64,000 nucleotides of DNA from Halopelagius fulvigenes (GCF_042662625.1 NZ_JBHSXH010000009.1:62001-126000), one strand, 5' to 3'; positions 17,623 to 26,113 are shown, counted from the first letter of the stretch. Notes: generated by a model from the sequence alone, not told the origin. Made by a program: numbers and translations.

Positions 17623-18816
17623 ATGACAAACGACGGCGCACCGCGTCGGACCCGGCGTAACGTGCTGAAGGCGAGCGGACTACTGGCTACGAGCGGTCTT
17701 CTCGCCGGCTGTATGGGGGGAAGCGGCTCCGGTTCGACCGAGACGGGGACGGAGGCGTCTGCGACCGAGTCGGCCACGGAGACGGGGACGGGAACCGAGT
17801 CGGAGACGACGGGGTCGAGTTCCTCCTACTCCGTCTCGATGGAACCCGTGGGCGAAGTCTCGTTCGACCAACCCCCGAAGACGTGGGTGGCGAACAACGG
17901 CAGTTGGGCCGACATGGGCGTCGCCCTCGGCGTCGAACCGCCGAAGGGCGTCTGGATGACGTCCCGGTACCACACCCAGTACTACGACGAGATTCCCGAC
18001 GTCTCCGTCGACAAGAGCGATATGGTGTCGCTCTACTCCGACGGCGTCAGCAAGGAGGTGTTCTACCAACTCGACGGCGACCTGCACGTCATCGACCCGA
18101 ACTTCCTTCTGAACCGCTACAAGGGCTGGAAGCAGGCGGACGTCGACGAGATAGCGAAAAACGTCGCGCCGTTCTTCGGCAACAGCATCTTCTCGCGGGG
18201 GTACACGTGGCACGAGGACTACAGGTACTACTCGCTGTACGAGGCGTTCGAGAAACTCGCGCAGGTGTTCCAACGGACCGACCGCTACGAGGCGTTCGCC
18301 TCCCTCCACGAGGAGTTCCAGACGGGTCTCTCCGACGTCGTGCCGTCCTCGAAGTCCGAACGCCCGAGGGTGGCCGTCCTCTGGGCCTCCGGCGACCAAC
18401 CCGAGACGTTCCTGCCGTACGTCATCAGCGAGGGGACGAGCTTCAAGCAGTGGCGCGACCTGAACGTCCGCGACGCCCTCGCGGAGACGGACGTGAAGGA
18501 CTTCCACTCCTCGCGCGGCGAAATCGACTACGAGACGCTTCTGGAGGTCGACCCTGACGTCCTCCTCCTCCGCGGACAGGAGGCCAAGACGGCCAAGGAG
18601 TTCCAGAACACCGTCGTCTCGTTCATGAAGGACCACGAGACGGCGAGCGCGCTCACCGCGGTCAAGAACGGCGACGTCTACCGCGGCGGCCCCCTCTATC
18701 AGGGCCCCATCACGAACCTCGTCCTCACGGAACGCGCCGCCAAACAACTGTACGACGTGGAGGGCGAACTGTTTGACCGCGAACGGGTCGCCTCCATCGT
18801 CAACGGGGATATCTGA
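17623..18816 (+). CDS. ABC transporter substrate-binding lipoprotein (ferric-siderophore type)
   Basis: 397 aa. The N-terminus has a Tat motif (TRRNVLKASG) and an LAGC lipobox, followed by a ~45-residue Ser/Thr/Glu/Gly linker typical of haloarchaeal surface lipoproteins. The body is a class III (BtuF/FhuD-like) binding fold: PKTWVANNGSWADMGVALGVEPPKGVW, a long middle helix region, and ETLLEVDPDVLLLR near the C-terminus. It should capture the iron chelate outside the membrane and pass it to the FecCD permease encoded upstream. Confidence 0.88.
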   Translation: MTNDGAPRRTRRNVLKASGLLATSGLLAGCMGGSGSGSTETGTEASATESATETGTGTESETTGSSSSYSVSMEPVGEVSFDQPPKTWVANNGSWADMGVALGVEPPKGVWMTSRYHTQYYDEIPDVSVDKSDMVSLYSDGVSKEVFYQLDGDLHVIDPNFLLNRYKGWKQADVDEIAKNVAPFFGNSIFSRGYTWHEDYRYYSLYEAFEKLAQVFQRTDRYEAFASLHEEFQTGLSDVVPSSKSERPRVAVLWASGDQPETFLPYVISEGTSFKQWRDLNVRDALAETDVKDFHSSRGEIDYETLLEVDPDVLLLRGQEAKTAKEFQNTVVSFMKDHETASALTAVKNGDVYRGGPLYQGPITNLVLTERAAKQLYDVEGELFDRERVASIVNGDI

Positions 18817-18861
18817 CGCCGCACCCGTGGCCGCCCGCCCCGAATCTGGGAGCAACTGACC

Positions 18862-19653
18862 ATGTCGGACGCACTCGAACCTCCGCTCTCCGCGCGACGC
18901 GACGCCCGCGACGAACACCGTGCGGTCTCGAAGCAGCGAGACGCGTTCAGACGGTTCAAGAACTGCGTCGAGACCACGCCCGCGACGACGATGGACGACG
19001 GCGGGGCCGCCGGCGGCCCCGCCGGGTGGACGGCCGCCAGTTCGGCGGCGGGAGACGACGCCTGTCGAACCGTCCGTCGGGCGTTCGCCGAGTTGGTCCA
19101 ACCGCACGTCACCGAGAGCGACGACGGAAACCCGTCGGTCCACGAGACCATCGCCGCCGAGTTGACGGAGGAAGTCGCGGTGGCCCTCGCCGCGGAGGGC
19201 GGCGGCAACCGGTTCACGCCGCAACTGAAGCGCGCCGTCCTCGAACACACAGAGCAACGCCTCGCGGAGAACACGGTGATGGTTCGCGTCCTCGAACGCG
19301 AACGGGACTCGCTCGATTCGGCGATAGACGACCTCAAGGCGGCGAGGAGGCGGCTTCCGCCCACGGACGAGGCGACGCTCATCCTCGCGGACACCGAGGA
19401 ACTGCTTTCGATGCGCGACCGAATCGACGCCGTCGAATCCGGCCTCGAAGGCGTCGCCGACCGGAGACAGGAGACGCTTCGGCACGTCTCCGCGACGGGG
19501 CTGAAAGCCGGCATCCGCCACGACGCCGTCGTCGAGTACCTCTCCTCGGACCGCGAGGTGACGTACCCGGTGCTGTCCTCCGTCGGCGAACTCACGGCGC
19601 GGTGCGAGAAGAAGCGAGACGCCGTTCACGACGCGCTGAGAGACGAGTACTGA
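18862..19653 (+). CDS. Coiled-coil-rich haloarchaeal protein (DUF7260-like)
   Basis: 263 aa, mostly helical and charged, without membrane segments or Cys. Helical stretches (about residues 100-190) contain LERERDSLDSAIDDLKAARRRLPPTDEATLILADTEELLSMRD. It follows the iron binding-protein gene by 45 bases on the same strand but shares no obvious link. It resembles a haloarchaeal family of unknown function that I believe is DUF7260; the name is from memory. Confidence 0.65.
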   Translation: MSDALEPPLSARRDARDEHRAVSKQRDAFRRFKNCVETTPATTMDDGGAAGGPAGWTAASSAAGDDACRTVRRAFAELVQPHVTESDDGNPSVHETIAAELTEEVAVALAAEGGGNRFTPQLKRAVLEHTEQRLAENTVMVRVLERERDSLDSAIDDLKAARRRLPPTDEATLILADTEELLSMRDRIDAVESGLEGVADRRQETLRHVSATGLKAGIRHDAVVEYLSSDREVTYPVLSSVGELTARCEKKRDAVHDALRDEY

Positions 19654-19714
19654 GGGCGACGCCGCGTCTCGTTCGGCGGGTCCGTCTCTCCTCGTCGCCC
19701 TCCCGCGCCGCCGG

Positions 19715-19900
19715 TCAGTCGAGTTCGACCCGACAGGTCGTCCCGGCGGCGAGTCCCTCCGCTTCGACGTGCGCCGCCAGACAGCCGTAGCTGCAGAACC
19801 GCCCCGCGGGGACGCGACGTCCGTCCGCGTCCGTCTCCTCCACGTAGACGGGGTCGTGAACCGTCACGTCGCACCCGCAGTAGGTGCAGTCGTCGCCCAC
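19715..19900 (-). CDS. Small zinc-finger/metal-binding protein downstream of copA
   Basis: 61 aa, GTG start at 19900, one base after the copA stop codon, so it belongs to the copA transcript. Cys residues are arranged as CTYCGC near the N-terminus and FCSYGC near residue 36, similar to small TRASH- or zinc-ribbon-like metal-binding proteins. Its position suggests metal handling together with the copper ATPase, but the ligand and role are unproven. Confidence 0.7.
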   Translation of the reverse strand: MGDDCTYCGCDVTVHDPVYVEETDADGRRVPAGRFCSYGCLAAHVEAEGLAAGTTCRVELD

Positions 19901-19901
19901 G

Positions 19902-22514
19902 TCAGTTCCCTCCGCGGAGGAAGCCGAGCAGTCGGTAGTCGTGGTCCGGCGCGTACCGCCGGAACAGCATGCTGTTGGTCAGCACCGACACCGACGAGAA
20001 CGCCATCGCCACCGCGGCCAGCACGGGTTGGAGCAGTCCGAGGGAGGCCAGCGGAATCATCGCCGCGTTGTACCCCAGCGCCCAGAAGAGGTTCTGCCGA
20101 ATCTTCGACAGCGTCCCCTCCGAGACGCGGATGGCCTTCACCACGTCGCGCGGGTCGTCGCGCATCAGCGTCACGTCGGCCGCCTCGATGGCGACGTCGG
20201 TGCCGGACCCGATGGCGACGCCGACGAACGCGGTGGCGAGGGCCGGGGCGTCGTTGACGCCGTCGCCGACCATCATCGCCCGACTGCCGTCGGACTGTAT
20301 CTCCTCCACCGCGTCGGCCTTGTCCTCGGGGAGGACGCCGGCGCGGACGCTCTCGGGGTCGATTCCGACTCGCTCGGCGACGGCGCGGGCGGTTCGCTCG
20401 TTGTCGCCGGTTATCATCCGCACGTCGATGCCGCGTTCGCGGAGGGCGGCCACGGCGTCCGCCGAGGACTCCTTGAGGGTGTCCGCGTCGGCGACGACGC
20501 CGACGAGTTCGCCGTCGGCGGCGACGAGCATCGCCGTCTTCCCCTCGCCTTCGAGTCGGCGGAGTTCGTCCTCCGCGGGCGCGGGGTCGATGCCCTCGTC
20601 GGAGAGCAACTTGCGGTTGCCGACGAGAACCTCCCGGCCCTCGACGGTGGCGTGGACGCCGTGTCCGGGGACGTTCTCGAACGACTCGGGGTCCGTCACG
20701 TCGATGCCGCGTTCGCGCGCGCCCTCGACGATGGCCTCGGCGAGGGGGTGTTCGCTTCCGCTCTCGGCGGCGGCGGCGAGGCGCAGGACCGACTCCTCGG
20801 TGCGTTCGGGGCGTTCGTCGGTTAACTGCCCGCCGTCCGCGGCCGCTTTCCCGCCGTCCGCGGCGGGTTCGACGACGACCACGTCGGTCAGGGACATCTC
20901 GCCCTTCGTCAGCGTACCCGTCTTGTCGAAGACGACGGTGTCCACGTCGCGGACGCGTTCGAGGATGTCGCCGCCCTTGAACAGGACGCCGTTCTGCGCG
21001 CCGATGGACGTGCCGACCATCGTCGCGGCGGGCGTCGCCAGTCCGAGGGCGCAGGGGCAGGCGATGAGCACCGACGACGCGAACACGAGGACGGCGAACT
21101 CGAAGTTCGAGACGGGGCCGCCCGCCGCGGCGGGGCCGCCGACCACCACGTCCCAGAGGGGCAGGCCGTTCACGAACGTCGCCAACGCCTCCGGGAAGGC
21201 GAACCAGACGCCGCCCCAGAACAGGGCGTTGGCGATGACCGCGGGGACGAAGTACGCCGAGATGCGGTCCGCGAAGTTCTGAATCTCGGGCTGGCGCGAC
21301 TGGGCCTCCTTCACCGTCTCGACTATCTGCTGGATGGCGGTGTCCTCGCCCACCTTCGTCGCCTCCACGACGAGGACGCCGTTCTGGTTGACGGTCGACC
21401 CGACGACTTCGTCGCCCTCGGATTTGGAGACGGGGACGGACTCGCCGGTCACCATCGACTCGTCCACCGCGGACTCGCCGTCCGCGACGACGCCGTCGGT
21501 GGGTATCTTCTCGCCGGGGCGGACCTTCAGGCGGTCGCCCACCTCCACGTCTTCGAGGGGCACCTCGCGTTCGGTGCCGTCCTCCTCGACGAGGGTGGCC
21601 GTGTCGGCCTCCATCTCCAGCAGTTTCCGGAGGGCGTCGGAGGCCTGCCCCTTCGAACGCGCTTCGAGGTAGTTCCCGAGGGTGATGAACACCAAGATGA
21701 GCGCCGCCGTGTCGAAGTAGAGGCCGGCGTTCGGGAGGACGCCCAACAGGGCGACGACGGAGTAGAGGTACGCCGTCGAGGACCCGAGGGCGATGAGCAC
21801 GTCCATGTTCGCGGTGCGGTTCTTCACGACCGCCTTGTAGGAGTTCTCGTAGAACTCGCGGCCGAGGACGACCTGTACGGGCGTCGCCAGGGCGAACGCC
21901 ACCCACCCGAACGGGAGGTCGGTGCCCGGAATCGTCTCGGGGAGGACGCCCGAGGCGAACAGTTCGAGGACGAGCATCGCCAACAAGGGGACGGAGAGCG
22001 CCGCGCCGAACAGCGTCAGGCGCTTCTGCCGACGCATCTCGGCGTTCCGGGCGGCGTCGCGCGCGTCGGAGCCGTCGCCCTCGTCGCCGTCGTCCTCGCG
22101 GACCGGCGTGTAGCCGGCCGATTCGACGGCGTCGTAGAGGTCCTCTTTGGAGGCGTCCGCCGGGTTGTAGACGACGCTCGCCTCGTCGGTGGCGTAGTTC
22201 ACGTCCGCGCGGACGACGCCCGGCGTGGACTCCAACGCCTCGCGGTTCGCGTCCGCGCAGTTGGCGCACGACATGTCGGCGATTCCTATCGTGGCCGTCG
22301 CTTCGACGGGGTCGTACCCCGCCTCCTCGACGGCGTCGTAGACGTCCGCGAGGGACACCCGCTCGGGGTCGTACGTGACGCTCCCCTCGTCGGTGGCGAA
22401 GTTGACGTTCGCCTCCTCGACGCCGTCGAGCGACCGGAGGGCTTCGCTAACCGTCTGCGAACAGTTAGCGCAGGACATCCCGCGCACGTCGAGGTGGGCT
22501 GTTGTGGTACTCAT
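19902..22514 (-). CDS. copA: Copper-translocating P-type ATPase with two HMA domains (CopA type)
   Basis: 870 aa from the ATG at 22514 (a GTG one codon upstream is also open). Two N-terminal HMA domains each carry a CxxC (GMSCANC and DMSCANC, near residues 15 and 83). Membrane helices follow, with IACPCALG near residue 488, DKTGTLT near 530 and GDGVNDAPALA near 750. The last helix has MAFSSVSVLTNS, the M-x2-S-S motif of Cu(I) pumps (P1B-1). It should export Cu(I). The upstream region holds an operator-like palindrome and a motif shared with other copper genes here. Confidence 0.93.
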   Translation of the reverse strand: MSTTTAHLDVRGMSCANCSQTVSEALRSLDGVEEANVNFATDEGSVTYDPERVSLADVYDAVEEAGYDPVEATATIGIADMSCANCADANREALESTPGVVRADVNYATDEASVVYNPADASKEDLYDAVESAGYTPVREDDGDEGDGSDARDAARNAEMRRQKRLTLFGAALSVPLLAMLVLELFASGVLPETIPGTDLPFGWVAFALATPVQVVLGREFYENSYKAVVKNRTANMDVLIALGSSTAYLYSVVALLGVLPNAGLYFDTAALILVFITLGNYLEARSKGQASDALRKLLEMEADTATLVEEDGTEREVPLEDVEVGDRLKVRPGEKIPTDGVVADGESAVDESMVTGESVPVSKSEGDEVVGSTVNQNGVLVVEATKVGEDTAIQQIVETVKEAQSRQPEIQNFADRISAYFVPAVIANALFWGGVWFAFPEALATFVNGLPLWDVVVGGPAAAGGPVSNFEFAVLVFASSVLIACPCALGLATPAATMVGTSIGAQNGVLFKGGDILERVRDVDTVVFDKTGTLTKGEMSLTDVVVVEPAADGGKAAADGGQLTDERPERTEESVLRLAAAAESGSEHPLAEAIVEGARERGIDVTDPESFENVPGHGVHATVEGREVLVGNRKLLSDEGIDPAPAEDELRRLEGEGKTAMLVAADGELVGVVADADTLKESSADAVAALRERGIDVRMITGDNERTARAVAERVGIDPESVRAGVLPEDKADAVEEIQSDGSRAMMVGDGVNDAPALATAFVGVAIGSGTDVAIEAADVTLMRDDPRDVVKAIRVSEGTLSKIRQNLFWALGYNAAMIPLASLGLLQPVLAAVAMAFSSVSVLTNSMLFRRYAPDHDYRLLGFLRGGN

Positions 22515-22561
22515 CACTCACATACTCTTACGCACCCCTCACTTACCTCGGTTTCCCCTTA

Positions 22562-22577
22562 TCTAACCAGGGTTAGA
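22562..22577. promoter_or_regulatory. Perfect palindrome upstream of copA
   Basis: TCTAACC-AG-GGTTAGA, 7-bp arms with a 2-base spacer, 48-63 bases upstream of the copA ATG. It lies between the copA gene and the end of the regulator gene. It could be an operator or overlap a TATA element (GTTAGATAAG on the minus strand). Confidence 0.5.
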
Positions 22578-22587
22578 CGGCGACAAA

Positions 22588-22603
22588 ACTTAGGAATCGA
22601 AGG
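22588..22603 (-). promoter_or_regulatory. Candidate copper-regulator site upstream of copA
   Basis: In the copA direction it reads CCTTCGATTCCTAAGT, matching the copZ site at 24803-24818 (ACTTTCGATTCTGAAG) when aligned as ACYTTCGATTCYKAAG. It lies 74 or more bases upstream of the copA ATG, near the 3' end of the regulator gene. Confidence 0.5.
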
Positions 22604-22604
22604 T

Positions 22605-23198
22605 CTACTCGGCGCCCGCTTCGAGGCGTTCGTACTTGTCTTCAAACCGGGCGAGACAGGAGGGACAGCAGAAGTGGTACCGTTCGCCGCCGAACCGGGC
22701 GGACTCGCCCTCGTCGGTGACGGTGTTGCCGCACTCCGCGCAGGAGAGGGCGAACTCCGTGCCGCGGACGTTCGGCGTCCACTCGGCGTCCGAGAGGAGG
22801 GTCACCTCGTAGTCCTCGACGCGCGAGAGGTCCACGAGTTCGTCCAACTGCGTCCTGACGGCGTCGGCGCGGAACCGGCCGTGGAACACCACGTCGCCCT
22901 CGACGGTGGTGAAGACGTGTTCGACGGCGTCCGCGCCCTGTACGGCGTCTTTCGCGTCGGAGAGTTCCTCGGGTCGGAGTTCGAGGCGGACGAGGACGGG
23001 GACGCCGGCGCGGAGTTGCGACCGGTCCACGTCCACGGTGAATCGCCTCACGACCCCCGACTCCCGGAGGCGGTCGATTCGGTCCGAGACGGCGGGCGCG
23101 GAGAGTCCCACTCGCTCGGAGATGTCGCTGTACGGCCGCCGCGCGTCCTCGGACAGGAGTTCGAGAATCTCCATGTCCGTCTCGTCGAGACTGCTCAC
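22605..23198 (-). CDS. Lrp/AsnC-type regulator with C-terminal TRASH metal-binding domain
   Basis: 197 aa from the GTG at 23198 (SSLDETDMEILELL is the typical Lrp start; the longer frame adds a poor Arg-rich leader). A winged HTH (about 5-60, YSDISERVGLSAPAVSDRIDRLRESGVV) is followed by a ligand-binding middle and a TRASH domain with CAECGNTV and FCCPSC. The same architecture is known for the copper-responsive regulator VNG1179C of Halobacterium, which acts on a copper ATPase gene. Here it sits directly upstream of copA on the same strand, 90 bases away. Confidence 0.88.
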   Translation of the reverse strand: MSSLDETDMEILELLSEDARRPYSDISERVGLSAPAVSDRIDRLRESGVVRRFTVDVDRSQLRAGVPVLVRLELRPEELSDAKDAVQGADAVEHVFTTVEGDVVFHGRFRADAVRTQLDELVDLSRVEDYEVTLLSDAEWTPNVRGTEFALSCAECGNTVTDEGESARFGGERYHFCCPSCLARFEDKYERLEAGAE

Positions 23199-23240
23199 GG
23201 CCCCGTGTGGTCGCTTCGGCACGAATAACGTTTCGACCCC

Positions 23241-23265
23241 GGAGACTTTGCAATCCGAAGTCTCC
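23241..23265. promoter_or_regulatory. Inverted repeat upstream of the Lrp/TRASH regulator gene
   Basis: GGAGACTT, 9 bases, AAGTCTCC: a perfect 8-bp inverted repeat 43-67 bases upstream of the regulator GTG. Its core (ACTTTGCAATCCGAAG, 23245-23260) matches the candidate copper site at copZ in 12 of 16 positions, so autoregulation is plausible. Confidence 0.5.
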
Positions 23266-23441
23266 CGACGCCTCACGTTCGGTTGTGCGGAGTTTGACCC
23301 GGATTAACGCCTCCGAGCTACCTTCCCGACGAGAATACTGTATCTCGTAACTGAAGTTATCTCTCACCTACCCGTTCGCTCGTCGCCGCATAACGAAGGG
23401 TTCCCCATCCGACGAAACTCCGAGGTGCGAGGCTCTACACT

Positions 23442-24740
23442 ATGAAGTACCAAACGCTCATCGCCGTCGTCGCAAGCGTCGGCGTCGTCGCCACCGCCGC
23501 CTTCGTCGGCGGCGTCGGCGCCGACATCGGCGTCCCATCGACGGACGACGTCGCGTCGTCCGTGGAGGCCGTGACGACCGGTGCATCGTCGTCCGAACAG
23601 ACTGCGACATCGACCGCATCGACCGACCGAACAACGACCGAGGCGTCGTCCGAAGAGGACTCCGCCGGGACCGACTCGACGGGGACCGAATCGACCGCGG
23701 CGCCGACGGGAACCGAGGCGGCGACGGCCGACTCCGCGGCGAACGCGACCGACTCCTCGGAGACGAACGCGACCGACGCCGAGTCGTCGGCGAACGCGTC
23801 GGCCGAGAACGCGTCGGCCGAGAACGCGTCCGTCGAGAACAACACCGCGCCCGTCGCCGCAGTAAGCGCTGACGGGATGGTCCACGAACGGACGCGGGTA
23901 GAACTCGACGCCGCCGCGTCCCGCGACGCCGACGGCGACGAACTGAACTACACGTGGACGCAGGTGTCCGGTCCGGACGCCGAGTGGGTGCGCAACGACA
24001 CCGCCACCGCGTCCGTCGTCTCGCCCGACGTGGCCGTCTGGACGGACGTGACGTTCCGCGTGACCGTGACGGACGCCCGCGGCGCGACCGATACGGCCAA
24101 CGTCACCATCACCGTTCGCTCTACCGAGTACGAGGACGAGACGGCCGACACCTCCGCCGACGGGTCCGCAGAGGACGAATCCGAGGAGACGACGGCGTCT
24201 AACTCCTCGGACTCCTCGGACGCGAACGCGTCCGCGACGTACTCGCGCGACGAACTGTCGCGGGCCGTCTTCGGGTCCGACTTCGACGCCCTCGGGACGG
24301 CGGACGCCGCCGCCGTCGAGGAACTGTACCTCCGCCAACCGTCCGGCGAGTGGGACCCCGCCGAGGTCCGTTCGCGCGACGAAATCGCGCGCGACCGCTA
24401 CAACGCGAGCTTCGAGGAACTCGGCTTCGACGCTCGCGTCGACGTCCAAGAGGCGTTCGACGCGCAGTTCGACGACACGGGCGAGAACGCGGCGTACTCG
24501 CGCGACGAACTCGCGCAGGCCGAGTGGGGCTACAACTTCTCCGAACTGAGTCCCGACTCCGCCGCGAAGATAACCGAGATGTACGACCGGCAACCGTTCG
24601 CCGAGGATCAGGAACTCGCGCACGTCCGCACCCGCGATCAGTTCGCTCGGTACCTCTACGACAGCGAACTCGGGAACCTGACCCGCGAGCAACGACTCGA
24701 CGTGGAACGGCACTACCACGACCAGTTCACCGAGAACTGA
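23442..24740 (+). CDS. Secreted protein with PKD-like domain and four ~43-residue repeats
   Basis: 432 aa. N-terminal signal-like hydrophobic segment (residues 1-28), then a Ser/Thr/Glu/Ala-rich linker to about 135 with NASAEN repeats that offer many N-glycosylation sites. Residues ~137-230 form a PKD/cadherin-like beta-sandwich (APVAAVSADG, DADGDELNYTWTQVSG, TFRVTVTDARGATDTANVTI). After a second acidic linker, four related units begin at residues 268, 311, 353 and 397, each [ST]RDE(L/I/F) with later aromatic, Phe-x2-Leu and Val-x-E-x-(Y/F)-x2-Q positions. No lipobox or C-terminal anchor. It lies between copper genes on the opposite strand; the function is unknown. Confidence 0.8.
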   Translation: MKYQTLIAVVASVGVVATAAFVGGVGADIGVPSTDDVASSVEAVTTGASSSEQTATSTASTDRTTTEASSEEDSAGTDSTGTESTAAPTGTEAATADSAANATDSSETNATDAESSANASAENASAENASVENNTAPVAAVSADGMVHERTRVELDAAASRDADGDELNYTWTQVSGPDAEWVRNDTATASVVSPDVAVWTDVTFRVTVTDARGATDTANVTITVRSTEYEDETADTSADGSAEDESEETTASNSSDSSDANASATYSRDELSRAVFGSDFDALGTADAAAVEELYLRQPSGEWDPAEVRSRDEIARDRYNASFEELGFDARVDVQEAFDAQFDDTGENAAYSRDELAQAEWGYNFSELSPDSAAKITEMYDRQPFAEDQELAHVRTRDQFARYLYDSELGNLTREQRLDVERHYHDQFTEN

Positions 24741-24761
24741 CGCGCAGGTTCCGTTTTTCGG

Positions 24762-24792
24762 GCCGACCGTCGCTTTCGAACGTTCGGTCGGC
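24762..24792 (+). terminator. Hairpin after the secreted repeat-protein gene
   Basis: GCCGACCG at 24762-24769 pairs with CGGTCGGC at 24785-24792, just after a short T-run (GTTTTTCGG) that follows the stop codon at 24740. It could help end transcription between this gene and copZ; it is also close enough to the copZ promoter to be regulatory. Confidence 0.35.
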
Positions 24793-24802
24793 TCGGGATT
24801 CT

Positions 24803-24818
24803 ACTTTCGATTCTGAAG
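24803..24818 (+). promoter_or_regulatory. Candidate copper-regulator site upstream of copZ
   Basis: ACTTTCGATTCTGAAG. It ends about 8 bases before a TATA-like GCATTAAG (24826-24833), which lies ~27 bases before the ATG at 24859. Position just upstream of the TATA/BRE suits an activator. It matches the site upstream of copA in 13 of 16 positions. Confidence 0.5.
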
Positions 24819-24858
24819 AGAAAGCGCATTAAGCGTACGGCGGGTACGTTCGAACGAG

Positions 24859-25056
24859 ATGAGTCGGAACATCACCGTCGAAGGCATGACCTGCGAGCAC
24901 TGCGAACAGACAGTCGAAGAGGCGCTTTCGGGCGTCGGCGGCGTCGAGTCCGCAACCGCGGACCGCGAGAGCGAGTCCGCCACCGTCGAGGGCGACGCCG
25001 ACGAGGACGAACTCGTCGCCGCCGTCGAAGACGCCGGATACGACGCCTCGGCGTAA
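24859..25056 (+). CDS. copZ: CopZ-like copper chaperone (HMA domain)
   Basis: 65 aa, a single heavy-metal-associated domain: ITVEGMTCEHCEQTVEEAL carries the Cu(I)-binding CxxC at residues 12-15, and the C-terminus ends AVEDAGYDA. Such proteins carry Cu(I) to the HMA domains and channel of CopA. The TATA element lies ~27 bases before the start codon, so the transcript is probably leaderless. It is 2.3 kb from copA and has its own promoter. Confidence 0.92.
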   Translation: MSRNITVEGMTCEHCEQTVEEALSGVGGVESATADRESESATVEGDADEDELVAAVEDAGYDASA

Positions 25057-25101
25057 GGTCCCGCGACGCTCTTTTTATCGAGTCCCCCGGCCGTCGCGCC
25101 T

Positions 25102-25545
25102 ATGCCACCGCACTCCTTGGACGGGAGTATGAGCGACGTTCCTCCGAACGCGCCGGACCCGGACATCAGCGAGGCGGAGCGAAGAGCGCTTCACGACCTG
25201 CAACTCGGCCTCGAACACATCTACAAGGGGTACGGGTCGCTGTTGACGTTCCACCATCAGATAGGTCACGCGATGAACCGCCTGGCCGACGCCGAGGACG
25301 AACTGCGCGAGGCGGGCCACGAGGAGTGGGCGAACGGCCTCCGCGACGACCACCTCCCGGCGGGCGCGGTCGAAGACCAGTGGACGTACGAACTCGTCAC
25401 CTCGTTCCGCAAGTCGTTCCTGCGCGACGTCGAGTCGTTCGAGTCCGCGGTCCGCGACGAACTGGTGGACGGTCTCGACCACGTGACGGAACGGCAACAG
25501 CAGGCGCGGTGGCGGGAACGCGCCGGCGGCGACGCCGAGGAGTGA
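25102..25545 (+). CDS. Small helical acidic protein, function unknown
   Basis: 147 aa from the ATG at 25102; a second ATG at 25129 (MSDVPPNAPDPD) is also plausible. A T-rich TATA-like stretch (TTTTTATC, 25072-25079) lies ~25 bases before the first ATG and favours it. The protein is helical, with HDLQLGLEHIYKGYGSLLTFHHQIGHAMNRL and several His and Trp residues. No motif for a known enzyme. It looks like a conserved haloarchaeal protein. Confidence 0.65.
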   Translation: MPPHSLDGSMSDVPPNAPDPDISEAERRALHDLQLGLEHIYKGYGSLLTFHHQIGHAMNRLADAEDELREAGHEEWANGLRDDHLPAGAVEDQWTYELVTSFRKSFLRDVESFESAVRDELVDGLDHVTERQQQARWRERAGGDAEE

Positions 25546-25788
25546 CGCCGACTCGGCGTTCGCCCCTCGACCCGCCGGACTCGGCCCGTCGGTGACGCGG
25601 GTCATGCGCGGCGCGTACACGAACTAGACTCGTCTCCGCAACGCCACGGCCGGTCGCCGCGTCGAAGAGGTATCCACCTCCCTCGCCGGACCGTTTCGAA
25701 CCGACGTTCCGAGTGCTCCCCCGGCGAGGGTTCGACGCTCCCTCTTCGGTCGTTTTTCGTTTTCCGCTCTCGATTCCCTCAACCCCCG

Positions 25789-26076
25789 TCAGTCGTCGCT
25801 CTGAGCCGCCTCGACGCGGTTCGCGTACTTCTCCAACTCTGAGGAGAGTTTCCGCGCTTCGGCGGCGCTGAGCGTCACGCGGTCGGCGTGCGCCGGGAGG
25901 TTCTCCAACTGGCTGTTGTCGAGTTCGAGTTCGAGTTTCACGTGGTCGGGGTTCTCGCGCGGCGCGGTCACGTTCAGCACCGCGAACGCCTCGTCGGTGA
26001 AGTCGTGTCCGACCGCCTCGGCGTCCAGCATGTCGAACGTCGTGTACGCGTTGACCCGAAGGAGCCTGTTGGGCAT
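25789..26076 (-). CDS. Small haloarchaeal protein (DUF6360-like)
   Basis: 95 aa from the ATG at 26076; the frame also opens at a TTG 27 bases upstream, which is less likely. The sequence MPNRLLRVNAYTTFDMLDAEAVGHDFTDEAFAVLNV is followed by strand-forming VKLELELDN and a C-terminal helix (SAAEARKLSSELEKYANRVEA). It matches my memory of a widespread haloarchaeal family of unknown function. Convergent with the 25102 gene; the 243 bases between hold only a T-rich stretch. Confidence 0.7.
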   Translation of the reverse strand: MPNRLLRVNAYTTFDMLDAEAVGHDFTDEAFAVLNVTAPRENPDHVKLELELDNSQLENLPAHADRVTLSAAEARKLSSELEKYANRVEAAQSDD

Positions 26077-26113
26077 ACGCGTGAGAACGCGACCGACACT
26101 CAAAGGCGTACCG

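Noticed and set aside
22447..22468. GCTAAC...GTTAGC inverted repeat at the start of copA
   Set aside because: It falls on codons for the first CxxC motif region (SCANCSQTVSEAL), so the base order is explained by the protein.
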